A stretch of DNA of 64,000 bases from Syntrophaceae bacterium (GCA_018436925.1 JAHDKI010000006.1:132692-196691), one strand, 5' to 3'; positions 18,333 to 26,540 are shown, numbered from the stretch's first letter. The notes: generated from the sequence alone by a model not told the origin. A program made the numbers and translations.

Positions 18333-18764
18333 ATGATAATCGGAAAGATGATCGATTCCCTGAGCGTCGGACAAACCGCTCAATTCGCGAAGACCGTCGC
18401 GGAAACGGACATTTACCTGTATGCCGGCATCACCGGCGATTTCAATCCGGCTCATGTCAACGAAGACTACGCCCGAGGCACTTTTTTCAAGACCCGCATC
18501 GCGCACGGCATGCTGACCGCGGGCTTCATCTCCGCCGTCATCGCCAATCAGTTGCCCGGCCCCGGAACGATTTATCTTAAACAGGATTTAAACTTTCTGG
18601 CTCCGGTTAGAATCGGAGACACGATCACCGCCCGCGTGGAGGTTGTTGAGATTTTCATGGATAAAAATAAAGTTAAACTTAAAACCACCTGCATCAATCA
18701 GGAAAACCATTTCGTTCTCTCGGGCGAAGCGCTGGTGAGTCCGCCGAAAGCCCCGAAACGCTGA
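18333..18764 (+). CDS. phaJ: MaoC-like (R)-specific enoyl-CoA hydratase
   Basis: 143 residues, a single hot-dog fold of the MaoC/PhaJ family. The catalytic dipeptide region is visible: Asp and His within GDFNPAHVNEDYA, with a conserved serine-type loop nearby, then RIAHGMLTAGFIS. PhaJ hydrates trans-2-enoyl-CoA to (R)-3-hydroxyacyl-CoA and so draws beta-oxidation intermediates into PHA. Its place as last gene of phaE-phaC-GAF-phaJ, directly before a strong terminator, fits this supply role. A fatty-acid-synthesis dehydratase of the same fold is the main alternative. Confidence 0.88.
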   Translation: MIIGKMIDSLSVGQTAQFAKTVAETDIYLYAGITGDFNPAHVNEDYARGTFFKTRIAHGMLTAGFISAVIANQLPGPGTIYLKQDLNFLAPVRIGDTITARVEVVEIFMDKNKVKLKTTCINQENHFVLSGEALVSPPKAPKR

Positions 18765-18786
18765 TCTCATCGTTTAGCGGAATTTC

Positions 18787-18831
18787 AAAAAAAGGGGCAG
18801 CCGCATCTGTCATGCGGCTGCCCCTTTTTTT
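18787..18831. terminator. Bidirectional rho-independent terminator between phaJ and phasin genes
   Basis: A perfect 13-bp stem (18794-18806 with 18812-18824, GGGGCAGCCGCAT and its complement) with a 5-base loop is flanked by A7 on the left and T7 on the right. It can therefore stop phaJ transcription on the + strand and phasin transcription on the - strand. It sits exactly in the convergent gap. Confidence 0.95.
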
Positions 18832-18851
18832 CATTTTGATAGCCGGCGCGA

Positions 18852-19112
18852 TCACTTCGCAGCGAAAAAGGCATCCACCTTCTTGAAATTCTCGTCGGCT
18901 GCGGCCTTAAACTCATCGCGACCTTTTTTATAGGTTTTGATCCAGTCGGAGACCAGCTTCTTTCCCTCCTCCGGGAACATGGCGCTTTGCTCCATCATGG
19001 ATGTAATCATTTTCTCCGTCTGATCCTGAATGACCGACATGGCCTCAAAGGCATTATCAAAAGTCGTTTTATTAAAATCCACCATCTGTTTTGCAATCTG
19101 CTTCGGATCCAT
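18852..19112 (-). CDS. Small phasin-like granule protein (distal copy)
   Basis: 86 residues from ATG 19112, which follows AGGAGG; the longer in-frame start lacks a site. It is wholly helical and amphipathic, without cysteine. It resembles the next gene upstream through DPKQIAKQMVDFNKTTFDNAF against ENKDIAKQMLDYSKAAFEAGF, marking a paralogous pair. Phasins coat PHA granules and control their size and number. The family call rests on size, the helical pattern and location between the PHA operon and phaR. It has no promoter of its own that I can see and probably shares the strong promoter of its neighbour. Confidence 0.72.
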   Translation of the reverse strand: MDPKQIAKQMVDFNKTTFDNAFEAMSVIQDQTEKMITSMMEQSAMFPEEGKKLVSDWIKTYKKGRDEFKAAADENFKKVDAFFAAK

Positions 19113-19163
19113 ACTTCCCCTCCTTTTCAGTTCCATTCATCGTCACTAAATGTTGACCACCCT

Positions 19164-19454
19164 TTAATTTTTGCTTTTCGTCTTTGGCGCCGAGTGACCG
19201 GAAACGAAAAACTCTTCGATTTTTGAATAATTCTTATCGGCCGCATCTTTAAAATCCAGGGCGCTTTTTTTGTAAATGTTTGACCATTCGTTGATAAAAG
19301 ACTTCGTCTGAGGAGGTATCCAGGGAGATTGTTTTAAAAACTGATCCATGACCTGGCTAGTTTGCTCTTGCAACATGACCATAGAGTTAAACCCCGCTTC
19401 GAAGGCCGCCTTGGAATAATCAAGCATCTGTTTTGCAATATCTTTATTTTCCAT
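19164..19454 (-). CDS. Small phasin-like granule protein (promoter-proximal copy)
   Basis: 96 residues from ATG 19454, with AAGGAG 8 bases upstream. It is helical and amphipathic, with a Gln/Thr-rich central turn (QEQTSQVMDQFLKQSP) and a basic C-terminal end (PKTKSKN). It is a paralogue of the following gene. A textbook promoter (19490-19517) and a palindromic operator (19521-19545) lie directly upstream, the arrangement expected for a highly expressed phasin repressed by PhaR until granules appear. Both phasins are shorter than the usual 110-190 residue phasins. Confidence 0.75.
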   Translation of the reverse strand: MENKDIAKQMLDYSKAAFEAGFNSMVMLQEQTSQVMDQFLKQSPWIPPQTKSFINEWSNIYKKSALDFKDAADKNYSKIEEFFVSGHSAPKTKSKN

Positions 19455-19489
19455 AACAAATACTCCTTTCATTTATTTTGTTGGGTCTA

Positions 19490-19517
19490 ATTATATACAG
19501 CCCAAAAAGCTTGTCAA
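19490..19517 (-). promoter_or_regulatory. Consensus sigma-70 promoter of the phasin genes
   Basis: On the - strand TTGACA (19512-19517) and TATAAT (19490-19495) both match the consensus exactly, with a 16-base spacer. Transcription should start near 19483, about 29 bases before the phasin ATG. It is the best promoter match seen in the window, as fits a very abundant protein. Confidence 0.85.
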
Positions 19518-19520
19518 GAG

Positions 19521-19545
19521 AAAAATGTTGCATTGCAACATTTTT
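19521..19545. promoter_or_regulatory. Probable PhaR operator (12-bp perfect inverted repeat)
   Basis: AAAAATGTTGCA, one spacer T, then its exact complement TGCAACATTTTT. The centre TTGCATTGCAA matches the TGC-rich, TGC-N-GCA type of site reported for PhaR of other bacteria. It lies 3 bases upstream of the phasin -35 box and between the divergent phasin and phaR genes. PhaR as the binder is inferred from position and motif. Confidence 0.75.
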
Positions 19546-19593
19546 GGCAATGACCCTTTTCATTTCCCGTTATGAATTTTATTCATTATTCCA

Positions 19594-19605
19594 TATGCTT
19601 GCATA
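19594..19605. promoter_or_regulatory. Possible second PhaR site before phaR
   Basis: TATGC-TT-GCATA is a short inverted repeat with the same TGC/GCA core as the main operator. A half site TGTTGCA follows at 19643-19649, closer to phaR. Together they would suit autoregulation. The match is short, so this is tentative; the overlapping TAAATA at 19604-19609 might be a -10 element for phaR. Confidence 0.35.
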
Positions 19606-19689
19606 AATATTCTCTTTTAATGCCCTTATACCCGAATATTTTTGTTGCACGAAAACGATTCCTTTTGTAAAAGGGGTCCGGAGGCGATT

Positions 19690-20184
19690 ATGGAAAATAA
19701 GCCCTTGATTTTAAAAAAATATACCAACCGCAGGCTCTATGACACAGAAAAAAGCCTTTATGTGACGCTCGACGACGTAACGGAAACCATCCGACGCGGC
19801 AGGCCGATTCAAGTCACGGACGCCAAAACCGGTGAAGACGTCACCTCTTCCATTCTGACGCAGATTGTTCTTGAAGAAGCCCGCAAAAAGAAATACCTCC
19901 TTCCGCCCCCTCTTCTATACTTAATTATTCAATACGGAGAAAATGTTCTGACGGATTTTTTTGAAAAGTATCTCGAACAGACCATTCGCAACTATCTGCT
20001 GTTCCGCAACATGGCCGATGATCAGTTTAAGAAATGGCTCGAATTTGGAGAAAAATATCCGACGATGAACCCAACCGACCTGGCCGCGCTGTCCCCATTT
20101 AAGCCCATGTTCGATCTGTTTGCGCCAGGAGCTCAGAAAGCGGACACCCGCGCCGACGGGAAAAAGAAACAGGAAGACGGATAA
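19690..20184 (+). CDS. phaR: PHA synthesis repressor PhaR
   Basis: 164 residues from ATG 19690 with GGAGG 5 bases upstream. The N-terminal PHB/PHA-accumulation DNA-binding domain is clear: LILKKYTNRRLYDTEKSLYV, then a second conserved block IQVTDAKTGEDVTSSILTQI, followed by the granule-associating middle (FEKYLEQTIRNYLLFR). PhaR represses phasin genes and leaves DNA when it binds nascent PHA. It is divergent from the phasins across a region with matching palindromes. Its stop is 5 bases from the convergent Na/Pi transporter gene. Confidence 0.93.
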   Translation: MENKPLILKKYTNRRLYDTEKSLYVTLDDVTETIRRGRPIQVTDAKTGEDVTSSILTQIVLEEARKKKYLLPPPLLYLIIQYGENVLTDFFEKYLEQTIRNYLLFRNMADDQFKKWLEFGEKYPTMNPTDLAALSPFKPMFDLFAPGAQKADTRADGKKKQEDG

Positions 20185-20189
20185 GCACA

Positions 20190-21827
20190 TTATCTTTCAG
20201 AGGGCCGGACTCCCGAAGAAAGAGACGGCTCTGAGGCTCCGTCTCCCGCCAGATAATTTGAAATGCGCCAGACATGATACCCTACGCGATCCATCCAGCG
20301 GATCGCATCGAGCGTCTGCAAAGCCAGCATGGGCGCGCCTTCCATCGCTGTTTTTTTCAGGACGACGGGACGGGCGCGATGATGGATTTCGGTGATCGCC
20401 AGTGACAGGTCCTGGAGCTGGGCCGTCCAGAAAGCCGCTTGAGGAGATCTCTCCGTCGTTGCGCTGATCTCCAGTCCGGCCTCGGCCAGCTTAAGAATCC
20501 GCCTGAGTGTTTCGAGCGGGTCGTAAAGCTCTGAATCAGCCTTTCCTATGCGCCCCAGCATCCCCGGCGGGCGCAGATAGTCGCTCAAGCGGTCCAGGTG
20601 CTCAATGGCGTGCATCTGCCAAACGCGCACACCGGAAAAAGGACCGATCTCGGCGGCCGTTGGAATGCGGGCAAAAAATGCGCCGATTTGATCCAGCGAC
20701 CCGCGTAATTCGGTTTCGTTTAATCCGCTTTTCACCCGGACTTGTCCTTCAAGAGTTAAGCGTATGATCCGGATCATTTCCGCCGCTGTTTCGCAAAGCG
20801 ATCGACGGGCGGCTTCGAGCGCGACCGCCGGAACGCTCAAAAGGGCGTCGTCAAGATGGCGTGTGAGAAGGGGCCCTTTCTCCGGAAGCAACCGCTCAAT
20901 CTGCCGGGAAATTTTTTCGGTAAAGGGAAGGAAAAGGACCGCGCCCAAGCCGATGAACAAGGTGTGAAAGGCCGCCAGACTCATTGCACCGGGGGCAAGG
21001 CCCAGTCGTTCCTGCCCGAAACCAATCGCTTTGGTAAACAGCGGCAACAGCAACACGGCAATGAATCCGGTCGTCACGTTGAAGAGAATATGCGCCAGCG
21101 CGGTGCGCTTTGTGGAAACGCTCGCGCCGATCGCCGCAATCGCGCCAGTCACCGTTGTCCCGACGGCGGCCCCGATAACCAGAGATGCCGCCTGATCAAA
21201 GTTGACGGACCCGGCATGCAGGGCTGTGAGCGTGGTTGCCACGGCCGCGCTGGAGGACTGCATCACAACCGTCATCGTCAAACCGATGCCCATCGTGAGC
21301 CAATGCGCAAGGAATCCAGCCTGGGGCAACGCGGCGAGATCAAAAACTCCGGACAGGCCTTCCATGCCCTGCTGCAAGTACGAAATGCCGACAAAAATAA
21401 GGCCGAACCCGGCCCAGGCCGATCCCATCGCCCGCCAACGCCCGGCCGCCAAAAGCTTCATCAGAGCGCCCGCACCGACCAGCGGAAGGGCGTAGTAACC
21501 CAGATTGACCTTGAGGCCCAAAACTGAAACAATCCATCCGGTGGCCGTCGTGCCCAGACTCGCTCCCATCACGACGCCGACAGCCTGCGGAAATGTCAGG
21601 AGACCGGCGCTGACAAAGCCGATCACGGCCACGGTCGTCGCACTGGAGGATTGAACCATCGCCGTGACCATCGCGCCGGAGGCGAAAGCTTTTAAGGGTT
21701 TCCCTGTGAAACGAACCAGAGCATTGCGCAGCGCATTTCCGGCAAAAGACTTTAACCCGTCGGACAGGAGCGTCATTCCCAGTAAAAACAGTCCGATACC
21801 ACCGATCAGGTAAAAAAAAGCCGCCAT
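20190..21827 (-). CDS. Na+/phosphate cotransporter family protein with PhoU-like tail
   Basis: 545 residues from ATG 21827 (CGGAG 8 bases upstream); ATG 21848 is an alternative with no site. Two inverted Na/Pi-cotransporter repeats carry the hallmark QSSSATTVAVIGFVSAG and QSSSAAVATTLTALHAG motifs, with GASLGTTATGW and GAAVGTTVTGA loops, over about eight membrane segments (residues 1-320). The C-terminal 230 residues are helical and PhoU-like. It should move phosphate with sodium across the inner membrane. A second, diverged copy lies at 32574. No pho-box or pst genes are seen nearby. Confidence 0.88.
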   Translation of the reverse strand: MAAFFYLIGGIGLFLLGMTLLSDGLKSFAGNALRNALVRFTGKPLKAFASGAMVTAMVQSSSATTVAVIGFVSAGLLTFPQAVGVVMGASLGTTATGWIVSVLGLKVNLGYYALPLVGAGALMKLLAAGRWRAMGSAWAGFGLIFVGISYLQQGMEGLSGVFDLAALPQAGFLAHWLTMGIGLTMTVVMQSSSAAVATTLTALHAGSVNFDQAASLVIGAAVGTTVTGAIAAIGASVSTKRTALAHILFNVTTGFIAVLLLPLFTKAIGFGQERLGLAPGAMSLAAFHTLFIGLGAVLFLPFTEKISRQIERLLPEKGPLLTRHLDDALLSVPAVALEAARRSLCETAAEMIRIIRLTLEGQVRVKSGLNETELRGSLDQIGAFFARIPTAAEIGPFSGVRVWQMHAIEHLDRLSDYLRPPGMLGRIGKADSELYDPLETLRRILKLAEAGLEISATTERSPQAAFWTAQLQDLSLAITEIHHRARPVVLKKTAMEGAPMLALQTLDAIRWMDRVGYHVWRISNYLAGDGASEPSLSSGVRPSER

Positions 21828-21969
21828 CACTCCAACTCCGTTGACCATGTTTTCAGGATTCTTGCTTTCACCATACAATGATCATTCGCCGTTTGCCACC
21901 TTCTTGTCATGTCTTTTGAACCCCAAAATACTCTTTTCTCCGTCGAACGGATCAGCATTTAACTTTGGC

Positions 21970-21998
21970 TTGACATTGGCCCCGGCATCTTCTAACAT
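21970..21998 (+). promoter_or_regulatory. Sigma-70 promoter before the NIL-ferredoxin gene
   Basis: TTGACA (21970-21975), 17-base spacer, TAACAT (21993-21998). The predicted start near 22005 leaves a leader of about 29 bases to ATG 22034 but only about 11 to ATG 22016, supporting the later start codon. Confidence 0.6.
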
Positions 21999-22033
21999 GC
22001 CGCAAATTTTAAACGATGAGCGCTTTGTCCATG

Positions 22034-22441
22034 TTTTCAAAGAAGATCGTCATACGCTACACACCGGAAGTCGTTCAGCAACCGGTGATTTATCTGCTGG
22101 CGCAAAAGCATAATCTCGTTTTCAACATTCTCAAAGCCAGAATCTTCCCTCGTCGCGAAGGCGTGATCGTTCTGGAACTGTCGGGGCAAAAAGAAGACTT
22201 CGACCGCGGCATCTTGTTTCTCAAGGAAATGGGGCTCAAAGTTGAATCGCTGTCCAAAAGCGTCAGCCAAAATACGGATAAGTGCGTCCACTGCGGATCC
22301 TGCACGGGCTTTTGTCCAACCGGGGCGCTTTCATTTGAAAAATCGACGCAGAAAGTGATCTTTGATCCCGAGAAGTGCAATGGCTGCGAATTGTGCGTTT
22401 CCGCTTGTCCGGTCCGCGCCATGGAAATCAACCTCATGTAA
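22034..22441 (+). CDS. NIL domain-4Fe-4S ferredoxin fusion
   Basis: 135 residues. Residues 1-75 form a NIL domain (KKIVIRYTPEVVQQPVIY, LVFNILKARI), the ligand-type fold also found at the end of methionine ABC transporters. Residues 80-133 hold two 4Fe-4S motifs, CVHCGSCTGFCP and CNGCELCVSACP. This two-part protein is known in anaerobes and methanogens, where a homologue works with DUF39 proteins in turning sulfide and aspartate semialdehyde into homocysteine. No DUF39 gene is next to it here. ATG 22034 is preferred from promoter position and family N-termini, though neither candidate start has a clear ribosome site. DUF1846 follows after 40 bases. Confidence 0.85.
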   Translation, partial: FSKKIVIRYTPEVVQQPVIYLLAQKHNLVFNILKARIFPRREGVIVLELSGQKEDFDRGILFLKEMGLKVESLSKSVSQNTDKCVHCGSCTGFCPTGALSFEKSTQKVIFDPEKCNGCELCVSACPVRAMEINLM

Positions 22442-22481
22442 TTTTATTCGACAGATCCACGGGAAGGCGCATCAGCATCTC

Positions 22482-24002
22482 ATGACCACCAGAAAAAGCG
22501 GTTTTGACAACGAAAAATACATCTCGCAACAATCGGAAGCGATTCTGGAGAGAGTCCAGCGATTCAACAACAAACTGTATCTGGAATTCGGCGGGAAACT
22601 CCTGTACGACTACCACGCCGCAAGGGTTCTGCCTGGGTATGATCCCAACGTGAAGATGCGTCTGATCAAGGAGCTCAAAGACCGGGCGGATATTCTGCTT
22701 TGCATATACGCGGGCGACATCGAACGCAAGAAAATCCGCGCGGATTTCGGCATCACATACGATTCCGACGCGATGAAGCTCATTGACGATCTGCGCGGCT
22801 GGAACATATCCGTTATGGGCGTCGTGATCACCCGCTTCGAAAATCAGCCCTCGGCCGTTTTGTTTAAAAACAAACTCGAACGGCGGGGCATCCGGGTCTT
22901 CACGCACCGGTTCACCAAAGGCTATCCCACGAATGTGGACATGATCGTCAGCGACGAGGGCTACGGAGCCAACGAGTACATTCCCACTGAAAAGCCTCTG
23001 GTCATTGTCACCGGGCCGGGCCCCGGAAGCGGCAAACTTGCCACCTGTCTTTCACAACTGTATCATGACTACAAAAGAGGAACGAAATCCGGCTACGCCA
23101 AGTTTGAAACTTTTCCGATCTGGAATCTGCCTTTGAAACATCCGGTCAACGTGGCCTATGAAGCGGCCACCGCCGACATCCGCGATTTCAACCAGATCGA
23201 TCCGTTTCATCTTGAGGCCTACGGAGAAGCCTGGGTCAACTACAACCGCGACGTCGAGGTTTTTCCGGTGCTCAAGCGCATTCTTGAGAAGATTACCGGC
23301 GTGGCCTCTTTCTACAAATCCCCCACGGACATGGGCGTCAACCGGGCGGGCTTTGCCATCACCGACGACGAGATCACGCGCGAAGCGGCCAAACAGGAAA
23401 TTCTGCGCCGCTTTTTCCGCTATCGATGCGAATACGCCATGGGCTTTGCCGATAAGGAAACGGTTCAGCGGGTGGAATTGTTCACGAATGATTTTAATCT
23501 CAGGCCGGAAGATCGGCGCGTTGTGACGCCGGCCCGCCAGGCCGCTATAGAAGCTCTGGAAAAAAATCGGGGCAATGAAGGCATTTTTTGCGGCGCGGCC
23601 ATCGAGCTCCACGACGGCACCATGATTACAGGAAACAACTCTCCCCTGATGCACGCCGCATCCAGCGTCGTGATCCACGCGCTTAAGCACCTGGCGGATA
23701 TTCCGGATAAAATCAAGCTTTTGCCGCCCAATATTACCGATTCGATCCGTCGTTTGAAAACGGAGATGCTGGAGGAAAAAAACGTCAGCCTCGATCTGGA
23801 AGAGGCGCTCATTGCGCTGTCCATCAGCGCCACGACCAATCCGGCGGCGGAACTGGCGCTGGAAAAATTAAAAGACCTGCAAAACTGCGAGGTTCATATG
23901 ACGCATATTCCCACCCCCGGCGACGAAGCGGGACTGCGCCGGATGGGGGTCAATCTGACGAGCGACCCGAACTTCTCGACCAACGACCTGTTTATCACTT
24001 AA
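22482..24002 (+). CDS. DUF1846 family protein
   Basis: 506 residues, the usual length of this family. The N-terminal start KSGFDNEKYISQQSEAILER and the block KLYLEFGGKLLYDYHAARVL are characteristic, and VTGPGPGSGKLATCLSQLYH resembles a P-loop/nucleotide-binding turn. The protein is cytoplasmic, without membrane segments. Crystal structures exist for the family, but no agreed reaction is known to me. ATG 22482 is chosen because the family begins here; the longer frame overlaps the ferredoxin gene. Its tight spacing to the NIL-ferredoxin suggests a shared operon. It ends 8 bases before a convergent small gene. Confidence 0.88.
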   Translation: MTTRKSGFDNEKYISQQSEAILERVQRFNNKLYLEFGGKLLYDYHAARVLPGYDPNVKMRLIKELKDRADILLCIYAGDIERKKIRADFGITYDSDAMKLIDDLRGWNISVMGVVITRFENQPSAVLFKNKLERRGIRVFTHRFTKGYPTNVDMIVSDEGYGANEYIPTEKPLVIVTGPGPGSGKLATCLSQLYHDYKRGTKSGYAKFETFPIWNLPLKHPVNVAYEAATADIRDFNQIDPFHLEAYGEAWVNYNRDVEVFPVLKRILEKITGVASFYKSPTDMGVNRAGFAITDDEITREAAKQEILRRFFRYRCEYAMGFADKETVQRVELFTNDFNLRPEDRRVVTPARQAAIEALEKNRGNEGIFCGAAIELHDGTMITGNNSPLMHAASSVVIHALKHLADIPDKIKLLPPNITDSIRRLKTEMLEEKNVSLDLEEALIALSISATTNPAAELALEKLKDLQNCEVHMTHIPTPGDEAGLRRMGVNLTSDPNFSTNDLFIT

Positions 24003-24010
24003 AAACAGAT

Positions 24011-24361
24011 TTATTTGCCGACTTCGTCCTTGGCCGTATCCAGCATCCTGTTGATGTCGCCCGGCACTTTTTTCGCCTTGCCGGCGAGCTCCTTGGTGTC
24101 CTCCCAGAAATTTCCGAAATTTTCCGCGATCTGTTGACCGCCTGCCTTGATTGTCTCTGCGGCGTTTTTAATCTTGTCCGGCGCGGAACCCGGATCCTTA
24201 AACAGATAGACCCCGCCGATGAGCAAGAAGACAAAAATCACGACAAGAGTAAATTTCAGAAATTTCTTTAATACGCAATACAACAGAAATAAGCCAATGA
24301 ACAAGACCAGAAGCGTCACTACAACGGGATTGGCCGTCAGATAGTCCGTTACAGCTTCCAT
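24011..24361 (-). CDS. Small membrane protein of unknown function
   Basis: 116 residues. Two closely spaced transmembrane helices lie at about 12-30 and 36-54, followed by a soluble, lysine-rich helical tail (KIKNAAETIKAGGQQIAENF, then a segment with conserved-looking Trp and Lys). AGGGGG stands 6 bases before the ATG. The tail looks like the amphipathic helices of YtxH/LEA-like stress proteins, but this is only a resemblance. No family is recognised. It is divergent from mtaB across about 140 bp. Confidence 0.7.
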   Translation of the reverse strand: MEAVTDYLTANPVVVTLLVLFIGLFLLYCVLKKFLKFTLVVIFVFLLIGGVYLFKDPGSAPDKIKNAAETIKAGGQQIAENFGNFWEDTKELAGKAKKVPGDINRMLDTAKDEVGK

Positions 24362-24433
24362 ATAAAGCCCCCTTGATTTATTGTGTCCGACATTTAACTC
24401 ATTTCATCGGCAAAATCCATTTTTTGTTTCGTC

Positions 24434-24462
24434 TTGACAAAGACCGCAACGGCGCATAGATA
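24434..24462 (+). promoter_or_regulatory. Sigma-70 promoter of the mtaB-rnc-era-der cluster
   Basis: TTGACA (24434-24439), 17-base spacer, TAGATA (24457-24462). The start site would fall near 24469, giving a 30-base leader to ATG 24503 and arguing against the in-frame TTG at 24473. Confidence 0.7.
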
Positions 24463-24502
24463 GGACCAAACATTGAACAAAACAGGGCATTACAGTCTTT
24501 TT

Positions 24503-25831
24503 ATGGGCGCGGAACAAAATTCTTTACGGATCGGATTTTCCACATTGGGGTGCAAGGTCAACCAATGCGACACAACCGCCCTTGCCGGTGATTTCGAGAA
24601 GCGCGGCTGCCGGATTGTGCCCTTCGGCAAGCCGGCCGATATTTATATCATCAACACCTGCACCGTCACAGCCTACGCCGACGCCCAGGCCAGGCAGTTG
24701 ATCCGGAAAGCAAAGCGCGCCAATCCGTCCGCCCGGATCATCGTCACCGGGTGTCTGGCGCAAACCCGGCCGGAAGAGGTGGCCGCCGTTGACGGCGTTT
24801 CTCTGATTGTCGGAAACGACCAAAAACATCAGCTGTTTGACCTCCTGAAGTTGAATGAAACGCCGGAAAAGGCACCCCCCCGCGACGACGGACCGCACAA
24901 AACACCTTTCCTCTCCGCGCCGGCGGCCACACACTCCGGGCGCACACGCGCTTTTTTCAAAATTCAGGACGGTTGCGACGCCTTTTGCACCTACTGCATC
25001 GTTCCCTACGCGCGGGGACGAAGCAGAAGCCTGCCAGCCGGCGAAGTCCTGCGCGGCGCGCAGGCGTGCGTTGATCTGGGTTTTCGGGAAATTGTTCTCA
25101 CCGGCATCCACCTCGGGCATTATGGCCACGATCTGTCATCGAATCCAAATCTGACGGCCCTTTTGGAAAAATTACTCACCTTGCACCCCGCAATCCGGTT
25201 TCGGCTCAGTTCCATTGAGCCCAATGAGATTTCTCAAGAACTCATCGCCCTCTTCGGTCGTCACGCAAATCTCTGCCCGCATCTGCATATTCCCATGCAA
25301 AGCGGCGACGCCTGCGTCCTGAAGCGCATGAACAGGACATATTCACCGGCGGAGTACCGCCGGGCGGTCGAAGACGCGGTCAGCGCCGTGCCGGACATCG
25401 CTATCGGCGCGGACGTCATGGTCGGGTTCCCCGGCGAAAGCGATCAGGCCTTTGACCGGACCGTCTCGCTTCTTTTCGATTTACCTGTTGCATATCTCCA
25501 CGTTTTCCCGTATTCAGAAAGGCCGAAAACGGAAGCGGCGTCTCTTGAACCCAAAGTGCCGGAAAAAATCAAAAAGGAACGGGCCGCGATCCTGCGAAGG
25601 CTTAGCGATCAAAAGCGCGAGGCATTTTCACGCCGCTTTATCGGCCGGACCCTCTCTGTTTTGGTCGAACAAACCAGGGACAAAAAAACGGGCCTGGCCA
25701 GAGGATTTTCCCTAAACTATCTGCCGGTCGTCCTGGATGATGTCAACATTTTGCGGGGCAATCAGGTTGTCGATGTTCGGGCACAGCATTATGAATCCGG
25801 AAAACTCTACGGCAGGCTTCAGCATGGATGA
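24503..25831 (+). CDS. mtaB: tRNA t6A37 methylthiotransferase MtaB
   Basis: 442 residues. Domain order is the methylthiotransferase N-terminal domain with three cluster cysteines (STLGCKVNQ, NTCTVTA, VTGCLAQ), a radical SAM core with CDAFCTYC (CX3CX2C), and a C-terminal TRAM-like RNA-binding part. The YARGRSRS and HIPMQSGDACVLKRMNR motifs fit MtaB rather than MiaB or RimO. It converts t6A37 to ms2t6A37 in ANN-reading tRNAs. rnc overlaps its last codons. An alternative TTG start at 24473 would add 10 residues but is too close to the predicted transcription start. Confidence 0.92.
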   Translation: MGAEQNSLRIGFSTLGCKVNQCDTTALAGDFEKRGCRIVPFGKPADIYIINTCTVTAYADAQARQLIRKAKRANPSARIIVTGCLAQTRPEEVAAVDGVSLIVGNDQKHQLFDLLKLNETPEKAPPRDDGPHKTPFLSAPAATHSGRTRAFFKIQDGCDAFCTYCIVPYARGRSRSLPAGEVLRGAQACVDLGFREIVLTGIHLGHYGHDLSSNPNLTALLEKLLTLHPAIRFRLSSIEPNEISQELIALFGRHANLCPHLHIPMQSGDACVLKRMNRTYSPAEYRRAVEDAVSAVPDIAIGADVMVGFPGESDQAFDRTVSLLFDLPVAYLHVFPYSERPKTEAASLEPKVPEKIKKERAAILRRLSDQKREAFSRRFIGRTLSVLVEQTRDKKTGLARGFSLNYLPVVLDDVNILRGNQVVDVRAQHYESGKLYGRLQHG

Positions 25832-26540
25832 CAGCCGCACGAAACGGTTGGAAGAGCTCCAGCGCAAAATGGCCTATACCTTCAGCCGGAAAGAGCTGTT
25901 ATCGACCGCGCTGACGCATCGCTCGTGGGTGAACGAAAATCGCCGATCCGACCTGGAAGACAATGAGCGACTGGAATTTTTGGGAGACGCAGTGCTGGAT
26001 TTATGCGCCAGCGATCTGCTGATCGCGCAATACCCCGGATTTGACGAGGGAACCCTTTCGAAATTGAGAGCCAGGCTCGTCAATGAAAAGCCTCTGGCCG
26101 ATTGGGCCTCTGATCTCGGCCTGGGCGAAGCGCTGTTGCTGGGACGCGGCGAGGAAGGCACAGGCGGGCGAACCAAGGAGTCGCTTTTAGCCAACGCCCT
26201 TGAAGCCGTGATTGCAGCCGTCTACCTGGACGCCGGATTCGAACAGGCCAGGACATTTGTGGCGTCGCGTCTGATTCCCCTTCTTGGCGGCGATTTACTC
26301 GACACCCGTTTTTTCGATTCCAAAACGGCGCTTCAGGAATATTGCCAGAAGAAATTCAAAACCGCGCCGACCTACCGGCCGCTCGGTGAAAGCGGCCCCG
26401 ATCATTCGAGGACCTTCATCATGGAAGTCGCCATTGAAGGCGTTTTCCGGCGGACCGGCGCCGGCAAAAGCAAGAAAGACGCGCAAAAAGACGCAGCTCT
26501 AAAAGCATTGGAGTATCTCCACCGTGAACATAAGCCGTAA
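25824..26540 (+). CDS. rnc: Ribonuclease III
   Basis: 238 residues, the normal RNase III length, starting at ATG 25824 within the end of mtaB; upstream in-frame starts would add a non-homologous extension. The RNase III domain signature NERLEFLGDAVLDL is followed by LANALEAVIAAVYLDAG with the second metal-binding acids. A double-stranded RNA-binding domain begins near DSKTALQEYCQKKF and ends in AGKSKKDAQKDAALKAL. It cuts rRNA precursors and structured RNAs. The next gene starts inside its last 17 bases. Confidence 0.96.
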   Translation: MDDSRTKRLEELQRKMAYTFSRKELLSTALTHRSWVNENRRSDLEDNERLEFLGDAVLDLCASDLLIAQYPGFDEGTLSKLRARLVNEKPLADWASDLGLGEALLLGRGEEGTGGRTKESLLANALEAVIAAVYLDAGFEQARTFVASRLIPLLGGDLLDTRFFDSKTALQEYCQKKFKTAPTYRPLGESGPDHSRTFIMEVAIEGVFRRTGAGKSKKDAQKDAALKALEYLHREHKP

